DNA of 64,000 bases, taken from Deinococcus peraridilitoris DSM 19664. Lineage in GTDB: Bacteria; Deinococcota; Deinococci; Deinococcales; Deinococcaceae. The position numbers were made by a program, and so were the translations under genes. Positions 8,331 through 20,366 of this stretch are shown here, piece by piece; within the stretch, counting starts at the first letter, position 1; each line of letters begins with the position of its first letter. Under the pieces are notes generated by a model that was not told the origin of the DNA, ran no database searches, and saw nothing but the letters and a program-made list of their open reading frames with translations. Location: NCBI RefSeq assembly GCF_000317835.1, contig NC_019793.1:927001-991000 (forward strand), given 5' to 3'.

Positions 8331-11117
8331 ATGGACGATTCCACGGTCATGTACGGAGGAAACGCCGGCTTCGTTGAAAGTTTATACGAGGACTATCTCC
8401 AGGATCCGGCATCCGTTTCGCCCCAGTGGCGATCCTTTTTTGAAGCACAGCGCGACGGCGCGCAGGAAACCCAACATAGCGTGGTGCAAGCCGCGTTCCT
8501 GCAACTTGCCCGTCAGGGCGGGCGGCGTATTGCCGCAGCCGCCAGCGCGCCCGAAACGCCCAACCGGGGCGTGAGCGCCCTGATCAACGCCTACCGGCTG
8601 TACGGTCATCTCGCCGCCAACGAAAATCCCCTGCGCTTTCGCGCCAAAGACCCGGTTCCCGAGCTTGATCCCGCGTCGTACGGCCTGACGGACACTGACC
8701 TGAATTCACCCGTGAGCGACGGCGCCTTCAATGGCACCCTGCGCAGCGTCCTCGAAGAGCTGCGCGCCACCTACTGCGGATCGGTCGGCTACGAGTTCGT
8801 CTATCTGCCCCGCGAGGAGCGCGAATGGTTCCAGGCCCGCGTCGAAGCGGGCCGTGGACACGGCAGCGCCACTCCCGAGCAGAAGAAGCGCCTGCTCGAC
8901 AAGCTCAACGCCGCCGAAGGCCTGGAGCGCTACCTGCACGTTACTTACGTCGGACAGAAGCGCTTCTCGCTGGAAGGTGGCGAGAGCCTGATTCCGTTGA
9001 TCGACATCATTATTCAGCGCGCCGGCGGCGCGGGCGTCAAGGAAACCGTGATCGGCATGGCCCACCGCGGCCGTCTGAACGTGCTGGTCAACATCTTCGG
9101 CAAGCGCCCCGCCGACCTCTTTGCCGAGTTCGAGGGCAAGAAGAAGCTCTCGGACGATCCGGATGTGGCCGGGGACGTCAAGTACCACATGGGCTTTTCG
9201 AGCAACGTCCGCACGCCCGGCGGCCCGATTCACCTGTCGCTGGCCTTCAACCCCTCGCACCTGGAAATCGTCTCACCGGTCGTGCACGGCAGTGCCCGCG
9301 CCCGTCAGGACCGCCGGGGCGACACCGAGGCGCGCCGCTCGGTGCTGCCCATCACCATTCACGGCGACGCGGCCATCGCGGGTCAGGGCGTCGTGATGGA
9401 AACCCTGAACTTCTCGCAGTTGCGCAGTTTCACCACCGGAGGCGCCATCCGCATCGTGGTGAACAACCAGGTGGGCTTCACCACCAGCGATCCGCGTGAC
9501 ACGCGCACCTCGCGCTACGCCACCGACACTGCCAAGATGATCGACGCGCCCGTCATGCACGTCAACGCCGACGACCCCGAGGCGGTCGCCTTCGCCGGCG
9601 CGCTCGCGCTCGATTACCGTCAGCGCTACGGCAAGGACGTCTTCATCGACCTGCTGTGTTACCGCAAGCTGGGGCACAACGAGGGCGACGATCCCACCAT
9701 GACGCAGCCGGTGATGTACCGCGAGATCAAGGCCCATCCGGGCACGCGCGCCCTCTACGCCCAGAAGCTCGAAGCCGAGGGCGTCATTCCCAGCGGTGCA
9801 GCCGAGCAGCTCGTCGAGCGCTACCGTGACCTGCTCGATCAGGGCGAAACGGTGGTGCAGGAAATCGACAACGAGGAACAGAGCGCCCTCGCGGCCGACT
9901 GGGGCAAGTTCGGCGACAACCACTGGCATGACAGCATCGACACCGGCGTGTCCCTGGAAACCCTGCAGGAACTCGGGCGCAAGGTCACCGAGGTTCCCGA
10001 AGGCTTCGGGGTGCACCGTGGCGTCGAGCGGGTCCTGAAAGCCCGCCGCGAAATGGCCGAAGGGCGTCAGCGGCTCGACTGGGGCATGGGCGAAACCCTC
10101 GGTTACGCCTCGCTGCTCGCCGAAGGCTACAACGTGCGCCTGTGCGGTCAGGACGCCGGACGCGGCACCTTCGTGCACCGTCACGCCGTACTGCACGACC
10201 AGAACGCCCAGGACCCGGCAAACGAGGAATTCATCCCGCTCGCGCACCTGAATCCTCAGCAGGGCCGCCTGGAAGTCATCGACTCTACCCTCTCCGAAGA
10301 GGCCGTGCTGGCCTTCGAATACGGATACTCGACGAGCGAGCCCAGCACCCTCGACATCTGGGAAGCACAGTTCGGCGACTTCGCCAACGGCGCGCAAGTG
10401 GTGATCGACCAGTTCATCAGCGCCGGGGAAAGCAAATGGCAGCGCTTCAGCGGCCTCACGATGTTCCTGCCGCATGGCTACGAAGGCCAGGGCCCCGAGC
10501 ACTCCAGCGCCCGCCTGGAGCGCTACCTGCAGCTGTGTGCCCAGAACAACATGCAGGTGGTGGTGCCCAGCTCGCCCGCGCAGGTCTTCCACATGCTGCG
10601 CCGCCAGATCCTGCGCCCGCTGCGCAAACCCCTGATCGTCATGACCCCCAAATCGCTGCTGCGCAGCAAGTTCGCGACCTCCGAACTGTCCGAACTGACA
10701 CACGGCACCTTTCAGGAAGTCATCGGTGACCACCTCGACAAGCCCCGCCGGGCGGTCATCTCCAGCGGCAAGCTGCACTGGGAACTCGCAGAAGCCCGCG
10801 AGAAAAACGGCCTCGACAAGCAGGTCGCGCTGGTGCGCCTGGAGCAGCTCTACCCTTTCCCCGCCGAAGCGCTGCGAAGCGAACTGGCCAAGTACGGCAA
10901 AGTGGAGGTCGTCTGGGCGCAGGAAGAACCCTATAACCAGGGCGCCTGGCTGATGATTCAGGAAGATCTGCGTGGCGTGCTCGCCCCAGGCCAGACTCTC
11001 AGCGTCTCGAGCCGTCCGCGCACTGCCTCCACGGCCGTGGGCTACGCCAGCAAGAGCAACCAGGAACAGCAGGCCATCATCGAAGCGGCGCTGAACCTCA
11101 GCGTCGCCAAAGTGTAA
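8331..11117 (+). CDS. sucA: 2-oxoglutarate dehydrogenase E1 component
   Basis: A 928-residue thiamine-diphosphate enzyme that decarboxylates 2-oxoglutarate and passes the succinyl group to the E2 lipoyl arm in the TCA cycle. The N-terminus has the family pattern GGNAGFVESLYEDYLQDP. The cofactor region with HGDAAIAGQGVVMET is at about 344, and the C-terminal transketolase-like domain carries AQFGDFANGAQVVIDQF and GYEGQGPEHSS. Length is normal for the family. ATG 8331 has GAGGA 5 nt upstream; an in-frame ATG at 8316 with AGGAG 4 nt before it is an equally possible start and would add 5 residues. It is followed by a terminator and then sucB. Confidence 0.96.
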   Translation: MDDSTVMYGGNAGFVESLYEDYLQDPASVSPQWRSFFEAQRDGAQETQHSVVQAAFLQLARQGGRRIAAAASAPETPNRGVSALINAYRLYGHLAANENPLRFRAKDPVPELDPASYGLTDTDLNSPVSDGAFNGTLRSVLEELRATYCGSVGYEFVYLPREEREWFQARVEAGRGHGSATPEQKKRLLDKLNAAEGLERYLHVTYVGQKRFSLEGGESLIPLIDIIIQRAGGAGVKETVIGMAHRGRLNVLVNIFGKRPADLFAEFEGKKKLSDDPDVAGDVKYHMGFSSNVRTPGGPIHLSLAFNPSHLEIVSPVVHGSARARQDRRGDTEARRSVLPITIHGDAAIAGQGVVMETLNFSQLRSFTTGGAIRIVVNNQVGFTTSDPRDTRTSRYATDTAKMIDAPVMHVNADDPEAVAFAGALALDYRQRYGKDVFIDLLCYRKLGHNEGDDPTMTQPVMYREIKAHPGTRALYAQKLEAEGVIPSGAAEQLVERYRDLLDQGETVVQEIDNEEQSALAADWGKFGDNHWHDSIDTGVSLETLQELGRKVTEVPEGFGVHRGVERVLKARREMAEGRQRLDWGMGETLGYASLLAEGYNVRLCGQDAGRGTFVHRHAVLHDQNAQDPANEEFIPLAHLNPQQGRLEVIDSTLSEEAVLAFEYGYSTSEPSTLDIWEAQFGDFANGAQVVIDQFISAGESKWQRFSGLTMFLPHGYEGQGPEHSSARLERYLQLCAQNNMQVVVPSSPAQVFHMLRRQILRPLRKPLIVMTPKSLLRSKFATSELSELTHGTFQEVIGDHLDKPRRAVISSGKLHWELAEAREKNGLDKQVALVRLEQLYPFPAEALRSELAKYGKVEVVWAQEEPYNQGAWLMIQEDLRGVLAPGQTLSVSSRPRTASTAVGYASKSNQEQQAIIEAALNLSVAKV

Positions 11118-11121
11118 GACA

Positions 11122-11148
11122 GGAACCCCCGCAATTCGCGGGGGTTCC
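11122..11148 (+). terminator. Hairpin after sucA
   Basis: An 11-bp perfect stem GGAACCCCCGC / GCGGGGGTTCC with loop AATTC, 4 nt after the sucA stop. No long T-run follows, so read-through into sucB is possible. Confidence 0.7.
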
Positions 11149-11230
11149 GCTTGTCGTGACGGCAAGCGAACGCCCGGGCAGCAGGGCGCGATGACCCGGG
11201 TGCAGGACACTCAGGTATAAAGGAGCAGTA

Positions 11231-12511
<1,281 letters not shown>

Positions 12512-12522
12512 TTTCCGTGGCG

Positions 12523-12561
12523 CCCAGAAGGTACGCCGAATCGGCGTACCTTCTGGGTTTT
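12523..12561 (+). terminator. Intrinsic terminator of sucB
   Basis: CCCAGAAGGTACGCCGA pairs with TCGGCGTACCTTCTGGG across a very tight loop and is followed by TTTT. Confidence 0.9.
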
Positions 12562-12648
12562 GCCTGATGACCACCCCATCTTGTCGATTGACCAGAGCGC
12601 GTCCACGTCAAACGGACCTTCGGCGCAGTGAGAGCGGCAAACGCGCGT

Positions 12649-12654
12649 TAGAAT
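12649..12654 (+). promoter_or_regulatory. -10 box TAGAAT of lpd, probable leaderless mRNA
   Basis: TAGAAT ends 7 nt before the GTG at 12662, and there is no Shine-Dalgarno motif in between. Confidence 0.6.
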
Positions 12655-12661
12655 TTCGATC

Positions 12662-14068
<1,407 letters not shown>

Positions 14069-14098
14069 AGGAGCCACCCGGAGCCCAGCCTGATCAAG

Positions 14099-14133
14099 CA
14101 GCAAAAAGGACCGCATGGCGGTCCTTTTTGCTG
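14099..14133 (+). terminator. Intrinsic terminator of lpd
   Basis: CAGCAAAAAGGACCGC pairs with GCGGTCCTTTTTGCTG around the loop ATG; the descending arm supplies the T-run. Confidence 0.92.
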
Positions 14134-14170
14134 GAGGCCGCAAAGGCGCGGGGGCAGTGTCTTCGGGGTG

Positions 14171-14199
14171 TTGACGGCCCGCTCATCCTCCGCTATTAT
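14171..14199 (+). promoter_or_regulatory. Promoter of tRNA-Glu
   Basis: TTGACG and TATTAT are separated by exactly 17 nt. Transcription would start about 58 nt before the tRNA. Confidence 0.85.
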
Positions 14200-14263
14200 T
14201 GCCCCCGTGCTCGAAAGAGCCCGACCCAGAAAAGCTGCACATCTGCAGCATGGCGGCCACCCA

Positions 14264-14339
<76 letters not shown>

Positions 14340-14341
14340 AA

Positions 14342-14378
14342 AAACTGCCCGCCGCTCGGCGGGCAGTTTACTTTTTTT
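14342..14378 (+). terminator. Intrinsic terminator of tRNA-Glu
   Basis: AAACTGCCCGCC pairs with GGCGGGCAGTTT around GCTC, then a run of seven T. Confidence 0.95.
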
Positions 14379-14391
14379 GATCCTGTCGCAC

Positions 14392-14397
14392 TAGACT
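14392..14397 (+). promoter_or_regulatory. -10 box TAGACT of the first ligase-like gene
   Basis: TAGACT ends 7 nt before the GTG start at 14405 and no ribosome site is seen; the same layout is found at the paralogue at 35334. Confidence 0.55.
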
Positions 14398-14404
14398 GTC
14401 CGGC

Positions 14405-15934
14405 GTGACTCGACTCGCCTCCCTCGAGGAACGACCGTCTACTTGGCTTCAGGCTTGGCTTGCTCTTCTGCCTGTTTTTCCCTTCCTGTCTGTAGCCGCG
14501 ATTTTGGGGTTGCGCAGCCTTAACCAATTAGCGCCTGTGGTACAAGTTGTGCTTGCGGTGTATGCCACATCGCAGCTTATTGCCGCATGTTTCGCGCCCG
14601 AGCCGCTCCTAGCCCTCGGCACTGCGTCACTTCGCACACTGCTGATGTTTGGATTGATCGGCCTTGGCGTTCGTTTGAGGCGAGGTGCCGCACTGCAACC
14701 GCTCCTCATCGGCCTGCTCGTGGTCTTTGGCTTAGCGCTCATTACGTCATTCGGGTTTTCCGGCTCTCGTTTACTGTCATTCAGGCTCAGTCATCCATAC
14801 TACACGCCTATTTCGCTCGGTCTCGCTGGCGCGTTTGCGCTGTGGATTGCTGTTGGTGCGCGCAAGGGTCCCGGTTGGTGGCGCGTTATGTCAGGAGTGC
14901 TGGCCATTGTCGTTCTCCTACTCAGCGGCAGCCGTGGCCCAATACTCGTCGCAGCAGTAGGAAGTCTTATGGCTCTTACGTCCAGCTCACGGCGCTTGCT
15001 GATCGGAATTGCCATGGTCCTTGCGCTGGGCTTAACGACCGCGTTGATTGGGGAGTCACAGCAGAATGTTTTCTCACGGATTGCCAGCCTCGACGCGACT
15101 GGTAGAGATATCGTGTGGAGCGATACTCTCAGCGTCATTGCCACACATCCAATAGGGGGAGTGGGCAGTTACCTGCTGGGCGGCATCATTGCACCCACAG
15201 AACAACAATGCGCGTGGTTCACAGCATTAGAAGAACGCGGTTTCGGCTGTCCTACTATGCTGGAAGCTCTCAACGGCGCATGGATTATTGCGCATAATGG
15301 CTTTTTGCAACAAGCGGGCGAAACAGGACTAATAGGAACGGCCGGACTGTTCCTGCTGCTCGGCTGGATCGTACATGGCGCTCTCATGGCGAAAGATCCT
15401 CTGGTGCTGGCCGTTGTCTCAGGCCTCCTGCTTGCAAACCTCACCGACAACGTGACACTTCTACCTAGCCCATTCTTTGCCGAACTCTTCTGGTTGGCCA
15501 GCGGTATGGCTCTGGCCAAAAAGTCAGAGACCGACCATCGAGGTGCTCTCGTGGCAGGCGTAGCACTTTTGTCTGTTACCAGCTTCCCCGTTTATGTCAG
15601 CGCCACCCAGTCTACTGATGCGAACACCTACATCATGAGGTCGCTTGTTGCACCGACGCGCTGGGCAGCAGACGAACCGTACCTCGTCTGGGTCAGTCTT
15701 AGGGTGCCTGCCGGGGCATACCGCCTTCAATTGAGGGCGTGCAGCACGACATGCCGCACAATGAGTGTTCTACCTGTCACGGCTGAAAACGGCACAATAG
15801 AGCAGGCAATCGGAGGCTTCCTGCCTTCGAGAATACAGAGGTTGGAGCTGCGCCTTCTCGACGCCAAGACCACTCCATGGCAGCTACGGCCGTTGGCCCG
15901 GGCAACTTGGGCGTTAGGTAAGGATGGTCCATGA
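14405..15934 (+). CDS. O-antigen ligase/polymerase family membrane protein (Wzy_C), copy 1
   Basis: A 509-residue protein with about ten membrane segments and the features of the WaaL/Wzy/PglL superfamily: GSRGPILV at about residue 177, GRDIVW at about 234, the periplasmic loop start THPIGGVGSY, and AHNGFLQQAGETGLIG near residue 297, where the His and Glu lie in the usual active region. Residues about 390-509 form an extra extracytoplasmic beta-rich tail. It aligns motif by motif with the gene at 35334 ([33 protein letters not shown]). Family members join lipid-linked glycans to lipid A, to protein or to each other; the acceptor here is unknown. Its base composition is more AT-rich than that of the flanking housekeeping genes. 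Confidence 0.82.
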   Translation: MTRLASLEERPSTWLQAWLALLPVFPFLSVAAILGLRSLNQLAPVVQVVLAVYATSQLIAACFAPEPLLALGTASLRTLLMFGLIGLGVRLRRGAALQPLLIGLLVVFGLALITSFGFSGSRLLSFRLSHPYYTPISLGLAGAFALWIAVGARKGPGWWRVMSGVLAIVVLLLSGSRGPILVAAVGSLMALTSSSRRLLIGIAMVLALGLTTALIGESQQNVFSRIASLDATGRDIVWSDTLSVIATHPIGGVGSYLLGGIIAPTEQQCAWFTALEERGFGCPTMLEALNGAWIIAHNGFLQQAGETGLIGTAGLFLLLGWIVHGALMAKDPLVLAVVSGLLLANLTDNVTLLPSPFFAELFWLASGMALAKKSETDHRGALVAGVALLSVTSFPVYVSATQSTDANTYIMRSLVAPTRWAADEPYLVWVSLRVPAGAYRLQLRACSTTCRTMSVLPVTAENGTIEQAIGGFLPSRIQRLELRLLDAKTTPWQLRPLARATWALGKDGP

Positions 15935-16761
15935 AAAACCTACGTTGCTCCCTGCTTCTACTGCCTGGCATTGCCTTTATTGTAGCGTTGGCGACAGCAC
16001 TTTTTGGGCTTGTCGCTCAAATCCCACATCCTAACCTGTTTCGATCCTCCTCTGACGTTCGGCCCTGCACCATGACCGCGCCATCGCTGACTGCGTGGAC
16101 TCCCACACCTGCCGGAGAATGGACGGGCTCATCAGGAGTTTTGGACGGTCCGTCCTCGCTGGTTTTCAAAACCTGCACAGCCGGGCAAATCCACATGATT
16201 GTCAACGGCACCGTTGTCGACGGTTGGGGTCCGTTGATGATAGTTACCCTTGACGACGTCATTTTATTGGAAAAGGAAGTGCGCTCAAGAACCTCAATGG
16301 ACCTCGTCGTACCACATGCCGGGACAGTGCGTATCTCCTTCCCAAATGATCGCTACCGGTCTGAAGTGCGCGGTGTCCTGCTGACCAGGATCTGGCCTCA
16401 GCCACACGCCACCTGCGGCCGCGGGCAACCAGCAATTCAGAGCCGCGGCTCGGCCCCTCCATGGAGCCCTCTCTGGGGTGGGGCGCTGTATGACAGCTCA
16501 GAGTATCTCGTGCACCTTTGTGGACCGGGGATGCTGAGACTTGGCGTCAAGGGTCTTGTCGCTGAAGGAGTGGCACCACAGATTAGGGTCCTTCAAGGGG
16601 ACCAAATTTTGCTGGAGGTTGCGCCGAGCAGTGTTCGGCAGTATGACGTGCCAGTGCGGCATAGTGGGATAGTTCGGATTACGCTTACGAACGGGTTTGC
16701 CCGGGAGGTTGCGAATCGCAAACTCATCATTGAGCGTTTTACTGTCGCCCCAGTCAACTGA
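15931..16761 (+). CDS. Membrane-anchored or secreted protein with two similar beta domains
   Basis: A 276-residue protein of no firmly recognised family. Residues 1-32 are a signal peptide or membrane anchor. Two similar segments follow, about 85-155 and 195-272. Each has the order G-hydrophobic strand, V-G-A-(E/D)G-x-x-P-hydrophobic strand, a V/L-E-x-V/A step, and a final V-R-I-(S/T)-(F/L)-x-N strand. This layout resembles the compact Ca-dependent xylan-binding folds (CBM36/60 type), though the link is only by pattern. Its ATG overlaps the stop of the ligase-like gene by 4 nt, so the two are coupled and probably act together outside the membrane. Convergent with the dehydratase gene at 16829. 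Confidence 0.65.
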   Translation: MKNLRCSLLLLPGIAFIVALATALFGLVAQIPHPNLFRSSSDVRPCTMTAPSLTAWTPTPAGEWTGSSGVLDGPSSLVFKTCTAGQIHMIVNGTVVDGWGPLMIVTLDDVILLEKEVRSRTSMDLVVPHAGTVRISFPNDRYRSEVRGVLLTRIWPQPHATCGRGQPAIQSRGSAPPWSPLWGGALYDSSEYLVHLCGPGMLRLGVKGLVAEGVAPQIRVLQGDQILLEVAPSSVRQYDVPVRHSGIVRITLTNGFAREVANRKLIIERFTVAPVN

Positions 16762-16828
16762 ACACGATGGGCTGCACAATCAAGCACTCGCTGCGCAGTC
16801 GATTTCTTTCTAAGAGACTGCTTCGTAC

Positions 16829-18652
16829 TCAGTTGTCCTCTTGGCTCGCTTGAAGCTGGCTCTCGGGAATGAGTTGGTGCAGAGCTGCGCGAGCACTACT
16901 TGCCCGTCCATCCCGGGCGAGGGCCTCAAGTTCCCGAACCCGCGCCGTTACATAACTCGGATCGAGACGCTCGAGTTGTGCGACAAAGATGTCCCGATGG
17001 CTGGTGGCACCGACGTTCTCACCGGTGGTAAGCAATTCCTCGTAGAGCTTCTCGCCAGGACGCACACCCGTGAAAACTACTTCAATGTTGCGGGCGCCCG
17101 AAAGCCGGATTACGTCTTGAGCGAGATCAGCGATCTTTACGGGCTCACCCATGTCAAGGACGTACACGTTGCCGTTCTGGGCCAGTCCACCCGCTTGAAG
17201 AACCAGACGCGCCGCCTCAGGGATGGTCATAAAGTACCGCCGCATCTCCGGATGTGTGACCGTTACAGGACCGCCTGCGCGAATCTGCGTAAGAAAGGTT
17301 GGAATGACACTGCCACGGCTTCCCAGTACGTTGCCGAAGCGCACTGACACGAAAGACTGTTCCGGCCTCGCGCGTTGTGCGGCGGTCGAGATAACCATCT
17401 CCGCGATGCGCTTGGTCGCGCCCATGACCGATGTTGGGTTGACGGCCTTATCAGTCGAAATATTGACAAGCCGCGCAACCTGGAATTCCAGACATAGTTC
17501 GGCGATATTTCGGGTACCTACGATGTTATTGAGAATTGCCTCCGATGGACTATCTTCCATGAGTGGTACATGTTTATGTGCTGCAGCATGGAAAACAACA
17601 CTCGGGCGCTGTTCCTGGAAAATGGCTCGCAGACGTGTGGCGTCCCGGACATCACCAATCAGGGCAACACATTGGACTTCTGGCCAGTCGCGCAATAACT
17701 CCTGCTGAATCGAGAAGACACTGTTTTCTCCTCGGCCAAGCAAGACGATCTTCCGGGGAACAAATCGGGCAATTTGACGTACGATCTCTGAGCCGATCGA
17801 GCCACCGGCACCGGTCACGAGCACGACTTGTTCCCGCAAATAGCCGGCAATACTCTCGGTGTCGAGTTGGACCGGATCTCGGCGCAGCAGGTCCTCGACA
17901 TTCACATTACGGATCTGCGCGATGTCCACCTGCCCGCTTAAAATCTCGAACATGCCCGGCATAATGCGGTATCGCACGCCTGCGGTTCGCGCGAGATCTA
18001 CAACCCGGCGCACGAACTGTCCTGCAGCTGAGGGTACAGCAATCAGCACCTCGTCCGCCTTGCATCGCTGCACTACATCAGCCAGCATGTCAACCGTTCC
18101 CAGCACCGGTAGACCGACAAAAGTTCTCCGCTGCTTGTCAAGACGATCGTCAACAAAAGCAACAGGCACAAGGCCAGCTTCCGGGTGGCGAAGCATCTCA
18201 CGAGCGATCATGATTCCCGCCTCACCCGCTCCAACGATTAAAACCTTCTGGGCCCCTTCAATACGCTGGCGTTGTTGAGTCTCATTGAATGCTCGTGTTC
18301 CCAACCGCACTCCGCCTAGAATCAGCGCAGCAAGAATGCCCTCAATGATGGGGATACTACGCGGAACGTGTAAGACAGGCGTTATCAGGAAACAGAGGGC
18401 CAGCGATGTCAGGGTTCCAACTCCAACTGCCCGTGCCAGAACGTAAAGGTCTCTTGTACCAGACCGCCCCCACGCCTGACGATTGAGCCGGTAGTGCGAG
18501 ATCAATGCCATCTTGAGCAGTACGCCTGCCAAAACATAAATGACGAGCTGCGTCCCGTACATTTGCATGGACATGCCAGCCCTCAGAACAAAGGCAAGGG
18601 GCGCCGCAAGAGTCCACAGTGACAGGTCGATCAGATATTTTCGCAACAGCAT
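16829..18652 (-). CDS. WbpM/CapD-type membrane UDP-GlcNAc 4,6-dehydratase
   Basis: A 607-residue polysaccharide-biosynthesis protein. Four membrane segments occupy about residues 8-105, followed by a first Rossmann domain (VGAGEAGIMIAREML, about 140) and a second, catalytic SDR domain (TGAGGSIGSEIV, about 276). The active-site segment STDKAVNPTSVMGATKR (about 400) has Met in place of Tyr, the SMK triad described for WbpM. It should convert UDP-GlcNAc to the 4-keto-6-deoxy sugar at the inner membrane face. The downstream partner is probably the reductase half of the fusion gene at 18789. It lies 136 nt from that gene and may have its own promoter. Confidence 0.92.
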   Translation of the reverse strand: MLLRKYLIDLSLWTLAAPLAFVLRAGMSMQMYGTQLVIYVLAGVLLKMALISHYRLNRQAWGRSGTRDLYVLARAVGVGTLTSLALCFLITPVLHVPRSIPIIEGILAALILGGVRLGTRAFNETQQRQRIEGAQKVLIVGAGEAGIMIAREMLRHPEAGLVPVAFVDDRLDKQRRTFVGLPVLGTVDMLADVVQRCKADEVLIAVPSAAGQFVRRVVDLARTAGVRYRIMPGMFEILSGQVDIAQIRNVNVEDLLRRDPVQLDTESIAGYLREQVVLVTGAGGSIGSEIVRQIARFVPRKIVLLGRGENSVFSIQQELLRDWPEVQCVALIGDVRDATRLRAIFQEQRPSVVFHAAAHKHVPLMEDSPSEAILNNIVGTRNIAELCLEFQVARLVNISTDKAVNPTSVMGATKRIAEMVISTAAQRARPEQSFVSVRFGNVLGSRGSVIPTFLTQIRAGGPVTVTHPEMRRYFMTIPEAARLVLQAGGLAQNGNVYVLDMGEPVKIADLAQDVIRLSGARNIEVVFTGVRPGEKLYEELLTTGENVGATSHRDIFVAQLERLDPSYVTARVRELEALARDGRASSARAALHQLIPESQLQASQEDN

Positions 18653-18788
18653 GAACTCACCATGAGCTGGCCTGGGTGATAAGACACTTCGAAATCGACT
18701 AATGAGTCCCAGGCATCACCGAAACTTCGCAATCTCCCTCAGTGTACTGCTGTTTCGCTGAGGTCAGGCTGATTTTGACCAGATTCCT

Positions 18789-20366
18789 TTAATGTGTGCC
18801 TCGACCACCAAACACCGCGCGAATGGTCAGCAACAGGATTTGTAGGTCTGTACATAGACTCATACGGGAGAGGTATAGGGCATCACGACCAACTTTTTCT
18901 TCGTCGTCAAGATCATCACGGCCCGTCACTTGGGCCAGACCGGTGATTCCCGGGCGTAATTCGTCCACTCCATTCGCCTCACGCATCCTCAAGACGCGTT
19001 TCTGCGTCATCAGTGCTGGGCGTGGTCCGACGAAGCTCATCTCGCCACGCAGCACATTGAGCAGCTGAGGCAGCTCGTCAAGACTCGTCTTGCGCAGTAG
19101 ATGCCCGACGCGTGTGATCGGATTGAGTCCTGAGACGCGCATATCTTCGGTCGACAGGTCCGGCGTATCGACGTACATCGTCCGGAATTTGTAAATGGGA
19201 AATGCGTGGTGACCATGGCCCGCGCGCCATTGTATGAAGAGCGCAGGACCAGGACTGTCTAGCCGTATGAGTAAGGCGATCAGCAGCAAGATGGGCAAAA
19301 AGGCCAGACCGAGAAACACGGCAAACATGATGTCAAGCGCACGCTTTACTGGATAGTACAGCCCTCTGCTCCGAGTCGACGGCGAAGATGATCCCGTAGC
19401 GCTAACCAAAGTGCTTTCCATGGAACCCCGTACCGCACGGGACAGACCCTCGTCCAGATCAAGCGGCGGGCACCAACCCAGGACACGCGTTGCCTTGGCC
19501 GTCGAAACTTCCAATGAGCCAACGAGCCGGTCTACCTCGTCGGTTCGGCGTAATACCCGTCCCAAAGCGCGAAGCACCCAGACGGGTACCCGCAGCAGTC
19601 GGCCGGAACGTCCATACTGCCAGGCCAGGCGTCGATACAGGTCTGCAGTAGATACCGCCTCGCGGTCAGCCACAAGGAACGTTTCCCCGGCCGCAGCCGG
19701 ATGATCGACGACCCGCGAGAGAAAGCTCACGAGATTGTCGAGTGCCACCATGCTCCTACGGTTGTGAACAGCGCCAAGGGGTAACGGAAGATCCCGGCTT
19801 GCCCACCGCATAAGACGTTCAAAATTGGCCTTCACACCCGGTCCATACACGAGTGGCGGTCGCACGATAACAACTTCCATTCCCGAAGCAAAAGCCAGAT
19901 CGAGCAGGGCCTGCTCTGCCTCCCATTTTGAAAGTCCATACGGATCGACCGGACGCGGATCATCGTGTTCCGTAAAGGGTGTAGTATCCGTGGCCTCCCC
20001 ATTGACCTTGACGCTGCTCACAAAAACGAAACGGCGCACGCCGCAACGCGCCGCTTCGTGCGCGAGACGCAACGTGCCGTGTACATTGACCCGACGAAAA
20101 GCCTCCAGCGGATCGGCAGCGGTGTCATCCATCACGTGCACCCGAGCGGCGAGACTTACCACGCACGATACCCCGGAGAGCGCTTCCGACCAGTCTGTTT
20201 CAAGCCCAAAATTATGCACTCTAAAAGGCTCTGCTCCTGGTGTGACCTCCGCACTTTCCCGAACCACCGCGCGAACGTGGCGGCCTTCACGCACGAAATG
20301 TTCGCACAGCGCGCGCCCAACAAAGCCGTTTGCTCCCGTAACAAGCACCAGTGGTTTGACGGTCAT
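18789..20366 (-). CDS. Fusion of NAD-dependent sugar reductase/epimerase and phosphoglycosyl transferase
   Basis: A 525-residue two-domain protein. Residues 1-310 are an extended SDR enzyme (TGANGFVGRALCEHF at about 10-24; catalytic Y-x-x-x-K in DPYGLSKWEAEQ at about 142-146), close in style to WbpV-like UDP-4-keto-hexosamine reductases. From about 334 there is a small monotopic sugar transferase of the PglC/WcaJ-C family: one membrane helix, KFRTMYVDT, the catalytic Asp-Glu pair in [12 protein letters not shown] (about 427) and SFVGPRP. The fused enzyme would make UDP-QuiNAc or UDP-FucNAc and load it onto undecaprenyl phosphate. It overlaps the preceding glycosyltransferase by 4 nt (ATGA). 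No frameshift joins the halves; the linker is continuous. Confidence 0.9.
   Translation of the reverse strand: MTVKPLVLVTGANGFVGRALCEHFVREGRHVRAVVRESAEVTPGAEPFRVHNFGLETDWSEALSGVSCVVSLAARVHVMDDTAADPLEAFRRVNVHGTLRLAHEAARCGVRRFVFVSSVKVNGEATDTTPFTEHDDPRPVDPYGLSKWEAEQALLDLAFASGMEVVIVRPPLVYGPGVKANFERLMRWASRDLPLPLGAVHNRRSMVALDNLVSFLSRVVDHPAAAGETFLVADREAVSTADLYRRLAWQYGRSGRLLRVPVWVLRALGRVLRRTDEVDRLVGSLEVSTAKATRVLGWCPPLDLDEGLSRAVRGSMESTLVSATGSSSPSTRSRGLYYPVKRALDIMFAVFLGLAFLPILLLIALLIRLDSPGPALFIQWRAGHGHHAFPIYKFRTMYVDTPDLSTEDMRVSGLNPITRVGHLLRKTSLDELPQLLNVLRGEMSFVGPRPALMTQKRVLRMREANGVDELRPGITGLAQVTGRDDLDDEEKVGRDALYLSRMSLCTDLQILLLTIRAVFGGRGTH

Noticed and set aside
9273..11210. 645-codon minus-strand frame opposite sucA
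   Set aside because: It is antisense to a gene with unmistakable E1 motifs; long shadow frames are common at this GC content and the product has no recognisable domain.
18653..18788. Small stem CCTCAG/CTGAGG between the fusion and dehydratase genes
   Set aside because: Only 6 bp with a 15-nt loop and no T-run; too weak to call a terminator.
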